Below, one piece after another: positions 53,801 to 62,716 of a stretch of 64,000 nucleotides of DNA (positions are counted from its first letter, which is position 1; each line of letters starts with the position of its first letter). Under the pieces are notes generated by a model. That model did no database searches. It had not been told where the DNA came from and saw only the letters and a list, made by a program, of their open reading frames with translations. The DNA lies in NCBI GenBank assembly GCA_038502055.1, contig JAXRKN010000041.1:3329501-3393500 (forward strand). The letters run 5' to 3'. Made by a program: the position numbers and the translations under genes. This stretch comes from Tanytarsus gracilentus (lineage: Eukaryota > Arthropoda > Insecta > Diptera > Chironomidae).

Positions 53801-56800
53801 GTATCGAGCACTCGAGTTTCACTTTCAAGTGGCATATTGGCATAAGTTTTGTAATTCTTATCATGTTGCACTGATAAAGTTATTGGTGCACGAATTTGAG
53901 GCTCATCATAACACGGAAAGAGGTGACGTGCGTGATGCGGTTCAAATTTTGTTGTCGCATACCAAACTAAATTTCCGGATGATGTATCAGTGTAATTAGC
54001 TTTATAGAATCCATTCTCATATGCCCAATGAAGTTCACCATGATAGTCAATTTCAATATCAAAAGTCTCATTGACGGACATCACTCTCGGTAATTCGATT
54101 CTCAGAAATTCATACTCGAAAGGAAGTTCTTTGGTGAAATTTAGTTTGATTCTATTCTCACCATCCAGCAAATCAACGCTATCGATTTCGGTCTCTCGAT
54201 ATTGCAGCGTAACAAAATCCGTCATCTCAATGGCCCTAATCGTAATCTTGACACGTCCGGAGAAATTGAAAATTTCCTTCTCGACGTCTGTCAATACCCA
54301 CAAATCGTACTTCAATGGACGTGTATTGTTTGGCAATCGATAAGTGAGATCGCCATCTGCCTCAATAATATTTTTTGCACTCTCGGCAATCTCCCGACCA
54401 AATTGCTTATATTCGGCTTGAAGGTCGTCAATTTGCGCTCCATCATTCTCTTGGGATGAAATTGATGTCGCAGTTGCGATAAGAAATAAAAGTGTAATAA
54501 AACTTTTTTCCATTCCCCCCTCTTTTTCCACACGACACGGGTCTTATGTTAAAACTGAAGTTGTCGCGTTAAGCTGCTAATCCTTTTATAGTCAATTAAT
54601 TATCTTATCGTTAATTTATTAATCAGCAATTTTCATTAATCTCGGTTGATATGATAATCCTTGAGAGTGAAGTACCATAAAATGTGCGTGAAGTGATTCA
54701 GACACTTGAAGAAATTCTCACTTTTTATTATTGGATTAAAGGCGTGCCAATAATAAATTTTCACATTAAAGTCCGACTGAATTTAATTTTTTTAAAACTT
54801 TCAATCAAATTTTGAGTTTATTAAATTAAATTAAATCAATTTGAATACTCAAATTTAAGTTCCTCAACGACTGTTTTTGTTGTTGAAAGAAAATTTAAAT
54901 TTTAAATCCTTTTAATTCCGGAAATAATCTCTCAAAGAAATTTCATTCAGGATAAAAGCAAAGAATCATCAATAAAGCGAATATCTCAAAGTCATAGAAT
55001 TTTATTATATTTTTTCTCCGTATGATAAATGCAACAATTTTACGCTCCAATTGTGAAGCACTATAATCGAAAAATTCTTCTTTATGATACAAAACTCACA
55101 CAAAAAGCTTCTTCTTGCTGAATCAAAGCTTATGCTGCTTTGGTTTTTGTGAAAAGAAATGAGTGAATGACTTTGTGAGGATATAAGAAATTCTTCGAAT
55201 CATTCTTTGTGTAATTTATGGGGTTTCCCAATGATTGAAAACTTTTATGAAGAAATTATGTTGAGAACCGAAAATATTTTTTTCTTAACATCTTGCGAGC
55301 TTTTGGATGAATTAAAAATGAAATTTCAAATTTTAAAAATTTTATTGTCGAAATAAATAAAAAACCTTTAAAAGCTTCAAAAGTTCAGGATTTCATTTCA
55401 CCACAAAACGACCTAATTCTCACACCATTGAGATTATTGTATCTACAAAAAATTTATTTATAAATTGAAGAAAACTTGTGAAAGAATTTTTCTCATTTTT
55501 TTGCGCCTCTGAAGAGAATAAACGAAGGAAGGACGTACGAAGGCGAGTTGTTCACTCACAGCTTCTTATCTATTATTCATAGTGAGAGAAGTGAGCAAGC
55601 AACAGAGGATGAGTGTAGTGAGAAATTTATTTTAAAACTAGATAAAATCGATTTTATAACTTCCGACTCCATAAATTTCTTCCGCACTCACTTCATACAC
55701 GATCTTGATCGAGCATGTTGTGTTTGTACAAAATATAAAATGATTTTTAAAATTACATGCATGTTTACACATGTAGATTGTCCATGGCAACACATGTTCG
55801 CATAAATTTATCCATTATGATGTTGTCTCTACTTTAACACACACCCACTCACACTACCCGGGATGAGAGAAAATCGAGGACTTTGGTCTTGTTGAAAATA
55901 CAATCTATCATGAATCGACAACGAAAGAAGTTGAAAAATGGATGGCAATAAAAAATTCTGCTCTCCATGTTCATTTGCTCAACCCACTTTCGAGAGACTC
56001 ACACACACAGAGATAAGATAAAACCGACAGAAATATTTATTAGCATAATTAAACTCGAATCAATTTTATTTTCAACTTAAGCGAGAGAATTTTGCTTTAA
56101 ATTTCCGCTTTCTCGAATCTTTAAATTCAGTTTAAGAAAGAGTTGAAGTTTGTTAAACAAATTAGGAGTAATTGGATGGGCGAATTTTATGATTAAGTTA
56201 CGAAAGTTTTAATTGAATTATTTCCATGATTTTGTTCATAAACTTGAAATCTTGTAACTTATTTAAAAAGCTTCAAAGTATTGAAAATTTAATAAAATAG
56301 TTTCCAAAACTTTTAAAATCATCCAAAATATTCGCATTTTTCTTGTCTCGAGATTCGAAAAAGAAATTCTCTCCAAAATGCAAGCAAATGTGTGATAATG
56401 CAAGCACTGCAACATTGCTTATGGTATTAAATTGGCTGCAAGATAAGAGAAAGATTTCTTTGCCACAATCCTTTCCGGTTTCTCATGCTCAAAATTGCTT
56501 AAGCAACATAGAGAAGGCAGCAGCAGCAGCAGTTATCAAGCATCACAGTGTGAGCATAACCTAACATGAGGAGGAAAAAATCTAGAAATAAATGCTGAGA
56601 CTATAAAAGAGAGATTGTTAAACAAATTGCATTCGGAGGCAAGCATAAGGCTAGGAAGAAAGCTGAGGATAATCAAATAAATTGTACGAAAAGGATCTAA
56701 AACAATGAACCTCCGACTCTATGGCTCCACACATGAAGATATATTTTTTCGGTGCTATATGAAAAATAAATATATGCTTTCTTCTCCAAGGCAAGTGTAC

Positions 56801-58901
56801 AAAATACACCGACTAATGTTGCAGATTATAGTTCTTGTACCCTTTCCTTTTCCCTTTACACTTGAGATAGCTGAGGAAATATTTAAATATTCAAAATGTG
56901 TTCGAGCGCAATTTTGCTAAACTCAAAATTTAAAATATTCATTAAACTTTTTAACGTATTTTTAAATTTCAAAAGCGTAAAAAAATTTGGGAGCACCTGA
57001 AATTATGCTAAAGTTATGAATCACCAACTTAAATTTTAATTGCCTATGAAATCTTAATCCCTCAGACATGTGATTGGCATCACCTCACATTATGCCTCTT
57101 TTATTATTATGCTAAAAATAAATTGCCTTTGCCGTCTCTCATGTTTGCAAAATTTCTGAAATTCATACGTCTCGGCAAATAACTCAGAGAGAAGTTTTAA
57201 AATGAGAAAATGCCACAAAAGATTTCTCATGGCTTTCTCATTTCAATGAGAAATATGTGTATGTGAGGGACATTATCAGCTCTCATGGTTTTGTCCTTTT
57301 TACTTTTTCTCTTTTATAATAAAGGATTTTACTCTGATGAAGAGAGAATTAGGGATGAGAATGTCAGAATTGAATTTTTTTTCAAGAGGTCGTCCGGTTG
57401 GATTTATCGCAATCAAAAAAGATTATAGTCGGAGTAATTTATACGAATAGCTCCGGTTATAATTAAAGTTCAACTGGAAGGAGATGCAAAATACAATCAC
57501 ACAATCCATCGCCACAAAATAATAACCATCATCATCGTTCATTAAAATACTAAAATTATAATTTCATTTTTCATCGTTTGGGGTTTGGATGAACAGAGTG
57601 AGATGAGGGCAATTTATAAATTAATGATTATATCATGAAATGAAAATGCAAAAAGTTAAATGATGAACATTATGAAATGAATCTCGAGTGAAATATGAAA
57701 ATGAGATCTGAATTCAATTCGACAAAAATAATATTTATTTTCGCTAATTTTGACGAAGCGCAATTCTCTCGCTTTGATGGAAATTCAATCTAACTGTGGG
57801 GGTTGCAAAATTGCTAAAGAGTTGATTAAAGAATTTTTTTGTGCTGATTGTAGGAGGCATTTTTTGCAATGATACAAATTTTTGGCTTTAATTTTTAAAA
57901 AAGATTCATCAGATGTTTAAACCTAGATTTATTAATTTGCATTTAGATACCATAATTAGCTTTTTGATGAAGGGATTTATCTATGAGCTGACATGCGAGC
58001 TTTTTAATTAGGGGATGGAAAGGTTAAATTTTTGAGGATGTGAAAAATATGAAATAATTGAAGTTGATGGAAGTTTTAATTTTTTTGATTGCAACTCAAT
58101 TTTTTTAAAATTTCATAAATCCATTTTCAAAACCACTCTCAGTTATCAAATTCACTAAATCGCATTAACACAGAGTAAATTGAAAATTTCCATTATTATG
58201 AATAAAGTTTGCATTAGAACGAGCCACAATATTCGCAGATACTCTGCAAAATTAATTATTTTTACCTCAATGCAATGCCAAAAGCACTTTAGCACATGAA
58301 AATTTACTTTCATCGTGAGAGAGGAAAATTTACTTAATGTGTTATTTCTAAAACCAAAATTCACTGTTGTACCTTCACTATAATCATAATAGGTTTTCCT
58401 CAAAACACATAACATGAAATTTCTCTCACTGTCTCGATGAGAAAATTAAATTTCATATTCACATCACACAAAAATTGCATCAAATTGCATGTAGAACGAA
58501 CAAAAAATATAAATTTTTCTATTTCTTTCAAAATTAACACACTCATCAGTATTAGCATCATCAATGTGGATGAAAATTGAATTTTGTGTCAGACGTGCTT
58601 GCACACACTCGTCGTGAAAATGCAAGGAAATTGATAGGAAAAATGTCATTTGGTAAAAAGGATTAGAATCTAAAATCGTACCTAATGGATCTACACGTAC
58701 GACCTTATCATCGCCGGCACATACGCTGAATGACATTGAGCACAGCAACGGTAACAGGATGAAAAAGATTACTGATGGCACTTTTCTTCGACTCTTATTG
58801 GCATGTCTGTAGAGTAATCCGTAAGAGCCAACATTTCTATACCTGCACACATTCATTTTTATATCACCAGCATGTACCATGTTTAAATGCATCAATCTCA
58901 T
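26530..58901 (-). CDS. eva-1: EVA-1 homologue: single-pass membrane protein with two SUEL lectin domains (whole gene, nine exons)
   Basis: Joined exons 58901-58682, 48845-48604, 37717-37579, 36850-36698, 36568-36425, 36355-36092, 29227-28956, 28644-28446 and 26822-26530 give 1926 nt, exactly 641 residues plus stop. Every intron is GT-AG and all phases match. In order the product has a hydrophobic signal segment (about 41-62), SUEL/galactose-binding lectin domain 1 (about 80-198), lectin domain 2 (about 203-299), an acidic Pro-rich linker (301-388), one transmembrane helix (about 394-414) and a 230-residue Ser/Asn/Pro/Gln-rich cytoplasmic tail ending QYFYG. Family knowledge: C. elegans EVA-1 is a receptor or co-receptor for SLT-1 and MADD-4 in axon guidance and synapse organisation, and vertebrate EVA1C binds heparin and Slit. 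A similar surface role is inferred. The first exon is 9.8 kb from the second and encloses a peptidase gene. The start at 58901 is the first ATG after an in-frame stop, but ATGs at residues 4, 8 and 16 are possible. Confidence 0.88.
26823..28445 (-). other. eva-1 intron 8
   Basis: 1623 bp. The segment 27595-27960 is unusually dense in AAGCTTT/AAAGCTTT words separated by A/T-rich spacers. No exon-like sequence seen. Confidence 0.8.
28446..28644 (-). CDS. eva-1: eva-1 exon 8: cytoplasmic tail
   Basis: Residues 479-544 plus one base. Starts KSSFNTYSSPMAPLAPY; rich in Ser, Pro, Ile and Asn, likely disordered. Acceptor TTTCAG, donor GTAAGA. Confidence 0.88.
28645..28955 (-). other. eva-1 intron 7
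   Basis: 311-bp GT-AG intron. Nothing further seen in it. Confidence 0.85.
28956..29227 (-). CDS. eva-1: eva-1 exon 7: transmembrane helix and start of cytoplasmic tail
   Basis: Residues 388-478. The hydrophobic helix YLYLIISVTVGVLLCLIIIT is followed by GRIIIQKNR, a positive stop-transfer, and a polar tail. The donor GTGAGT after GAG is chosen over an overlapping GTGAGG because only it leaves phase 0 for exon 8. Confidence 0.92.
29228..36091 (-). other. eva-1 intron 6
   Basis: 6.9-kb intron separating the extracellular linker from the transmembrane exon. AT-rich; only short chance frames, no mobile element recognised. Confidence 0.75.
36092..36355 (-). CDS. eva-1: eva-1 exon 6: acidic juxtamembrane linker
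   Basis: Residues 300-388. Starts VPKKVLKDRF and is then dominated by Asp, Glu and Pro (for example DIDHDHDELYDDDQ). It probably forms an extended extracellular stalk. Phase-consistent on both sides. Confidence 0.9.
36425..36568 (-). CDS. eva-1: eva-1 exon 5: second half of lectin domain 2
   Basis: Residues 253-299. Carries TTETVMKICHGQRKCSL, then FGKPCKPETRMYLKVVYTC, the end of lectin domain 2. The introns on its two sides are only 129 and 69 bp. Confidence 0.93.
36698..36850 (-). CDS. eva-1: eva-1 exon 4: first half of lectin domain 2
   Basis: Residues 201-252. Begins YEFRSKVACENDVIQLMC, then IAIYGATYG, the start of a second SUEL domain. Donor GTGAGT after GACGATT; the split codon gives Ser252 before CPIT. 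Confidence 0.92.
36851..37578 (-). other. eva-1 intron 3
   Basis: 728-bp intron placed exactly between the two lectin domains. AT-rich, no internal feature recognised. Confidence 0.85.
37579..37717 (-). CDS. eva-1: eva-1 exon 3: second half of lectin domain 1
   Basis: Residues 155-200. It reads YALLQTVVEACQKKRHC, then DPCPAVRKFVEVSYKC. These are the helix, the Cys pair and the terminal beta strand ending V-Y-K-C that close a SUEL domain. Acceptor TTTCAG, donor GTGAGT. Confidence 0.93.
42325..42350. repeat. Retroelement target-site duplication, left copy
   Basis: 26 bp identical to 43401-43426, starting ATAAACATTAAAGATGGG. The flanking bases on either side differ. Confidence 0.93.
42351..43400 (-). 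mobile_element. Non-LTR-type retroelement (LINE fragment or SINE-like), non-coding
   Basis: A 1050-bp insertion is bounded by a perfect 26-bp direct repeat (42325-42350 and 43401-43426), a long target duplication typical of target-primed reverse transcription. Read on the minus strand it begins GGGGGATCGAAGTGTGCG and ends with a pentamer tail, CTG then four TAATC units (42351-42373). No coding frame is visible. Near the 3' end are two hairpins, a 9-bp stem at 42682-42701 and CCGATG/CATCGG at 42555-42585, of a kind reverse transcriptases can recognise. It contains a second pentamer run, four TAATG units around 43151-43170. It may be a heavily 5'-truncated LINE 3' UTR or a composite SINE; the clade is not known. 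Confidence 0.75.
43401..43426. repeat. Retroelement target-site duplication, right copy
   Basis: 26 bp identical to 42325-42350. Confidence 0.93.
48604..48845 (-). CDS. eva-1: eva-1 exon 2: first half of lectin domain 1
   Basis: Residues 74-154. Contains the SUEL core LSCPRGTSISIDVAQY after DCEHEPIT, then a longer-than-minimal Cys-containing insert before the next exon. Acceptor TTTCAG, donor GTGAGT, ends in phase 0. Confidence 0.92.
48846..51075 (-). other. eva-1 intron 1, part downstream of the nested peptidase gene
   Basis: AT-rich, no exon-like or repeat features recognised. Confidence 0.6.
51090..51095 (-). promoter_or_regulatory. Candidate poly(A) signal of the aminopeptidase gene
   Basis: AATAAA on the minus strand, about 110 bp after the stop codon. 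A second one lies at 51076-51081. Their position inside an eva-1 intron means eva-1 transcription must read past them. Confidence 0.5.
51206..52977 (-). CDS. aminopeptidase exon 4
   Basis: Residues 390-979: FATLYEYYVPH, then the rest of the catalytic domain with Tyr454, the C-terminal helical domain, and the Thr-rich stalk (TTDAITTTTTPQSTSTPS) with a terminal hydrophobic stretch LIASLTLCLTSVLLSIL. TAA stop at 51208-51206. Confidence 0.93.
51206..54513 (-). CDS. Membrane alanyl aminopeptidase (aminopeptidase N, M1 family), whole gene, four exons
   Basis: Exons 54513-53530, 53407-53250, 53138-53113 and 52977-51206 join to 2940 nt, 979 residues plus stop, all introns GT-AG. Features in order: signal peptide (about 1-20); M1 N-terminal domain from YRLPNNTRPLKYDL (58-71); substrate motif GAMEN (327-331); zinc site HEDTH (366-370) with Glu389 in NEG exactly 18 residues later; transition-state Tyr454 in SYGKSG; ERAP1-type C-terminal domain (GFYRVNY at 603-609); a Thr-rich stalk (about 922-950); and a hydrophobic C-terminus like a GPI signal. 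It should remove N-terminal residues from peptides at the outer face of the cell, by analogy in midgut brush border. The first ATG is at 54513; six codons upstream only GTG is in frame. HEDTH (HELAH is usual) and FLNEG (usual WLNEG) are departures from consensus, but all metal and acid residues are kept. It lies wholly inside eva-1 intron 1, on the same strand. Confidence 0.93.
53113..53138 (-). CDS. aminopeptidase micro-exon (26 bp) with catalytic-site NE
   Basis: One base completes Trp381, then WTNLFLNE (382-389), then one base of Gly390. Acceptor CCTTAG, donor GTTAGA. It restores the HEXXH-X18-E zinc site and the reading frame between exons 2 and 4; no other placement in the intervening 272 bp supplies an LNEG sequence. 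Confidence 0.88.
53250..53407 (-). CDS. aminopeptidase exon 2 with zinc-binding HEDTH
   Basis: Residues 329-380 plus two bases: MENFGFVSYQES, then VIAHEDTHQWFGNTVSPK. Acceptor TTTCAAG, donor GTATGA after AAATG. Without splicing, the frame stops six codons later. Confidence 0.92.
53530..54513 (-). CDS. aminopeptidase exon 1
   Basis: Residues 1-328: signal peptide MEKSFITLLFLIATATSISS, then the N-terminal beta domain and the start of the catalytic domain, ending FPSGA. Donor GTAAAT, phase 0; the GAMEN motif is split GA/MEN at this junction. Confidence 0.93.
54554..54558 (-). promoter_or_regulatory. Initiator (TCAGT) of the aminopeptidase gene
   Basis: TCAGT on the minus strand with A at 54556, the arthropod initiator consensus. 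It would give a 43-nt 5' UTR and sits 34 bp downstream of the TATA box. Confidence 0.6.
54583..54590 (-). promoter_or_regulatory. TATA box of the aminopeptidase gene
   Basis: CTATAAAAGG context on the minus strand, correctly spaced upstream of the initiator. An independent promoter inside the eva-1 intron is implied. Confidence 0.65.
54604..54609 (-). promoter_or_regulatory. GATA-factor site upstream of the aminopeptidase TATA box
   Basis: Minus-strand CGATAAGATAA, a good GATA match with a partial second GATA overlapping, just 14 bp upstream of the TATA box. GATA factors drive gut genes in insects, so this fits a gut brush-border peptidase; binding is inferred. Confidence 0.4.
54611..58681 (-). 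other. eva-1 intron 1, part upstream of the nested peptidase gene
   Basis: AT-rich. Contains (CAG)5 at 56518-56532; otherwise no repeat or exon recognised. Confidence 0.6.
56518..56532. repeat. (CAG)5 microsatellite
   Basis: Five perfect CAG units, preceded by AAGG and followed by TTATC. Confidence 0.95.
58682..58901 (-). CDS. eva-1: eva-1 exon 1: N-terminus and signal segment
   Basis: Encodes residues 1-73 plus one base. A basic stretch (NKSRRK) precedes a strong hydrophobic segment (VPSVIFFILLPLLCSMSFSV), likely an internal-looking signal peptide with a 40-residue lead, unless translation starts further in. The donor is GTACGA. One leftover base joins two bases of exon 2 to make Ala74. 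Assignment rests on phase, the signal peptide and the smooth join into LLSQTLRTYTRSDCE. Confidence 0.78.
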
Positions 58902-61164
58902 GAAATTTTCAGCATGCTCACTTCACCTTCGGCACTTCTTCACTTCTTAACTATTCAAACGAGTCCAACGTCTATCGAGACATTTTTCAACTCTTAGTCA
59001 TCTTATGTTGAAATTGTCGAACATTCTGCTTTCTTTATATTAAAAAATTTTGCCCAGTGCACTGCAGTGAGAAAAATCTTTTACTAAAATTGATTAAATT
59101 TGAGTTTAACTTTTTTGCTCACTGGGTAACGTCTCACTCATGTAGATGTGTGTTGAATGACGATGCAAATTTAATATTGTTTTAAGCTATGACTTTAAAA
59201 TAGGATTTCCTAACATCACTTAATTATGAACAACACTTGAGAAATGTTTTTTTGGCCTCACTCACTTACTCTAGACTAAACATTCCCTCTCACTTTCCCT
59301 ATGAGAATTTCATCTTCACAAAACTAGCATTTCGAGTAACATGCATGTTATAATGATGTTCTGAATAATTTTCATGTTATCGTCTTCTTCCATTTATATA
59401 TTTTCAAATTTTAGAAAAGTCTGTGGGAAAACACAACTCGGCTGCATTTGCACACAACATCCATTTTTGAAAGTTTTCATTTAATATGAAACCAAGCAGA
59501 GAGTGAGAAGGCTTATCTATGAACATTGCATATGTTACGAGACAAAACTCGTTTTACACTTTACATATTCCCATGTTTAAAAAAAGGGTTCTCGATGTCA
59601 AATGAGAATAAAATTTCATGTCTCCCTTTTTCCTTGTTGATTGAGGAAACTTTTTAAGGAAAACATTTGAAAATTGAGGATAAAGAAATTGTTTTAAAAG
59701 CATCCCGATATTTACAGAATTGTTATTTCCAAAAAAGTTTCATAAAGTCATTCAGAATTATCTATCAATGATGTGTGCTGAATATAAATTGAGGGTTAAC
59801 AAGGAAGAAGTAATGGTAATGCGCATGAAATAACCGTAAATTTAAATTTGAATATTTTAAATTTATAAATTGATAAAAATAAAGAAGAAAACGTTTTCGT
59901 TTCATTTAAATTTTAAATGAATGAATTTTTTTAAAAAATATCAATTCAGTCATTCAACCCTCAATTCATCTCCCGCACATGAAAAAATAAACAAAAGTTC
60001 ATGTTAAAAAATAAATTACGATGCAAAAGTTGATCATGTCAGTTGATGAGTACTGCAAACAATAATATTGTAGTGTTGATAAAGAGATTATCAGCTAAAA
60101 GCCAAGGGAGATGACAAAAATGAGAATAATCCTTCTCCATTCGACTTTCTTTTACTATTTGGAGCGGCAAATATTTGCTCGCTCAATATTTTATGCAATC
60201 AATAACATAATCATGAAGCGGAGGCAGAGAACAAAAAAAGTTTTTGTCTTCATCTCAAAATTCTCTCGTCGAGATATGGCAAAGTTTTATGTCGTCTATA
60301 GTGTGTAGAGGATTAAAGATATTGAATTTATTTACACACACATAGAGAGAGGCAGAATTTGTCTCCAATGAAATAAATTGTCTTTATGATCGTCATCGAG
60401 GGAACATTTTATATCAAGCGAGGGTCACATTAAAATTCCAGATTGACTGATTTATGAGAGCTTTTTTGAAAGTTTATTTTATTAAAAAAGCTTTAATTTA
60501 AAAATGATTTTACTTCATAATTATAACCACAAAACCTCTCAAACCTAATGACAGCATTAATTATAATTTAATTTCTCGAACACTTAGTGAAAAATCTCAT
60601 GAAAGTCATTCAAAGGAAAAATTACAAGCGTTGAAATTATGCGAAATCAAATTGTTGACAAATTCGAGTCGAGTGCTTTTAACAATTACTTCACCAAAAT
60701 AACGATGCGACGCCCACAGACAAGCGTTTAGATGAAAAATACAAGTGAAATTAATTGAAATTATTCGTTGAGCGTTTTTTGAGAGGAATCTCAAGTGGCC
60801 CGAGAAAAAAAGAAAACGGACACAAATGAGCAAAAGGAGAAGAAGAAAATCCATTTAAGCTTTCCCAAAAAAAAGAAGAGAAGAGCAAACTTTTACCGGC
60901 ATATACACGCCATCAGAATCCTCGTCGAGGAGAAAGTTTAATTAAATTTTCCTCCTTTTTTTCTCAAGGTGCAGCTTTAATTAACTTTTTTCCTCGCTGT
61001 AGAACTTCCGAAGTCGAAATTGTGAAATTATCTCAAAGGGATCATCCTTTGCAATTTTTGTTTCATAAAAAAGTACTTTTCTCTGTCGTTATAAGCCACA
61101 TTTTTTGCCTTTTCTTCTTCCGGCATTGTTTTATACTGAAGTCTTAATCCTCACGAGGCTTAAG
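58902..61164. other. Upstream region of the eva-1-like gene
   Basis: Probable 5' UTR and promoter near the right end of exon 1, then AT-rich sequence without recognised genes. Confidence 0.5.
59032..59038 (-). promoter_or_regulatory. Possible TATA box of the eva-1-like gene
   Basis: TATAAAG on the minus strand, about 130 bp upstream of the first ATG, with a TTTCAACA stretch about 25 bp downstream. No strong TCAGT initiator is seen at the right spacing, so an upstream non-coding exon is equally possible. Confidence 0.25.
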
Positions 61165-61910
61165 TGTTTTTTCTCCCTTTCTCTTACTCCCCAATCTCAT
61201 TTAGCTCTCTTTTCTCGGTCTACGAAAAAGTAAAAATATTTAAAATATTTTCATGCGCTCCATCTTCAACACATACTTCACCACTTACCCTCTTCCCTCG
61301 TATATGCGCTCTCCTGTCGTCCCCCATTATTTTTCAGTGACAAATTAAAGACAGCAGAGAAGAAGTGCAAAATCATTATTTTACCAAAGATGAAATAAAT
61401 AATATTTAAAAGTTAATTCTTGTTGGAATTAATAAAAAATGTAAAACGTCAATTAAGGTGAAATTAAAATCTTGCTCAAAATTCGTCAAGGGGTAATTCG
61501 GTCGCATCAATTCAAACATTAATGCTTATTTTCGAGTATTTTTTCAAATTAATTCAATAATTTATCAGGAAAAATAAATAAAATAAGTAAAAAAATTTAA
61601 CAACACTCCTTTTTTGTAAACTAGTATTTACGGAAAATATTAATAAAATAAAATAGTAAATTTTGACATTTTTTATTTTGTTATATTTTTTAAATTAAAA
61701 TAAATTTTGTTTTGCTTTATGTAAATATTAAAATATGTATAATACTTAATGAATTTAATTTGATTTAGATCAAAAATTTGAGAGTGAGGTTTTAAAAAAC
61801 ATAAACAAAAAAATTACCGCTCCACTTTTCAAATTTTGGATCTTAATTCCAATATTAAATTATTCAAGTATTGCATACATATGTTTAATATGTTACGATA
61901 AAGCAAATAC
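61165..61910 (+). repeat. Diverged tandem duplication, unit 1
   Basis: Colinear with unit 2 through anchors such as GGGTAATTCGG (61491 region), AATAAAATAAGTAAAAA (about 61576), GGAAAATATTAATAAAATAA (about 61633), CCAATATTAA and CGATAAAGCAAATAC (about 61896). No coding potential. Confidence 0.8.
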
Positions 61911-61924
61911 CATAAATAACTTAT

Positions 61925-62566
61925 TGTAATTTATCTTTTCCCTTCTCCGCATCTTTACTTTTTTCTCGTCTTCGAATCAATTTTGAAGATTTTAAATAAG
62001 TAAAAATAATTTTATGGCTTCTTACCCTTCCTCCCTTCGTATCTGCCCACTTTTCTCTTCTGTGACAGATTAAAGAAGGAGGAAGAGGAAAAAAATGCTG
62101 TCAAAAATGAAATTAATAATAAGAAAAGTTATTCTGTTGGACATAAAATAAATATGAAAAAATATATATGGTGAATCTACTCGAGGTTGTCTAGGGTAAT
62201 TCGGAGGACAATTTACATCACGTTTATTTTTTAAATTAAGGTTCTAAATGTTTATAAATTTGATAGGAAAAAGGCTAAATAAAATAAGTAAAAATTTAAC
62301 AAACTTCTTTGTACAATAATTTTGCAGGAAAAGTTTAATAAAATAAAATTTAATTTTCTTTTTATTTTTATAATTTTTTGAGAATTAAAACTAATTTTGT
62401 TTTCTTTTCGAATATTAAATATGTTGATTGAATGATTTATATTGATTTAAGTAAAATTTGGGTGGAGGGTTTTAAAAAACAAAAAATGCTTTCTTATTTG
62501 GTCTTAAATCCAATATTAATTCATTCAGTATGATCATTGTTTAAAATGTTGCGATAAAGCAAATAC
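61925..62566 (+). repeat. Diverged tandem duplication, unit 2
   Basis: Direct copy of unit 1 with many substitutions and small indels, at an offset of about 725 bp at the left side and 656 bp at the right. It keeps the same order of anchors. Confidence 0.8.
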
Positions 62567-62716
62567 AAAATTTAGTTTTAAGTTCTCAAAAGGGTTATAA
62601 AAATGTATGAAAATGTCAAAATATTTACTAATTTTATTTTATTTAATACTTTTCCGTGCGAAATATCTAGTTGTACAAAGAGAAGGGAGTGTTGTTAAAT
62701 TTTTTTTACTTATTTT
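62545..62716 (-). repeat. Third, inverted partial copy of the same repeat
   Basis: The reverse complement of 62606-62716 follows unit 1 from about 61578 to 61672 closely, sharing AAATTTAACAACACTCC, AAATAAAATAAAAT and TTTTGACATTTT. The similarity continues more weakly to about 62545, overlapping the end of unit 2. Confidence 0.78.
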
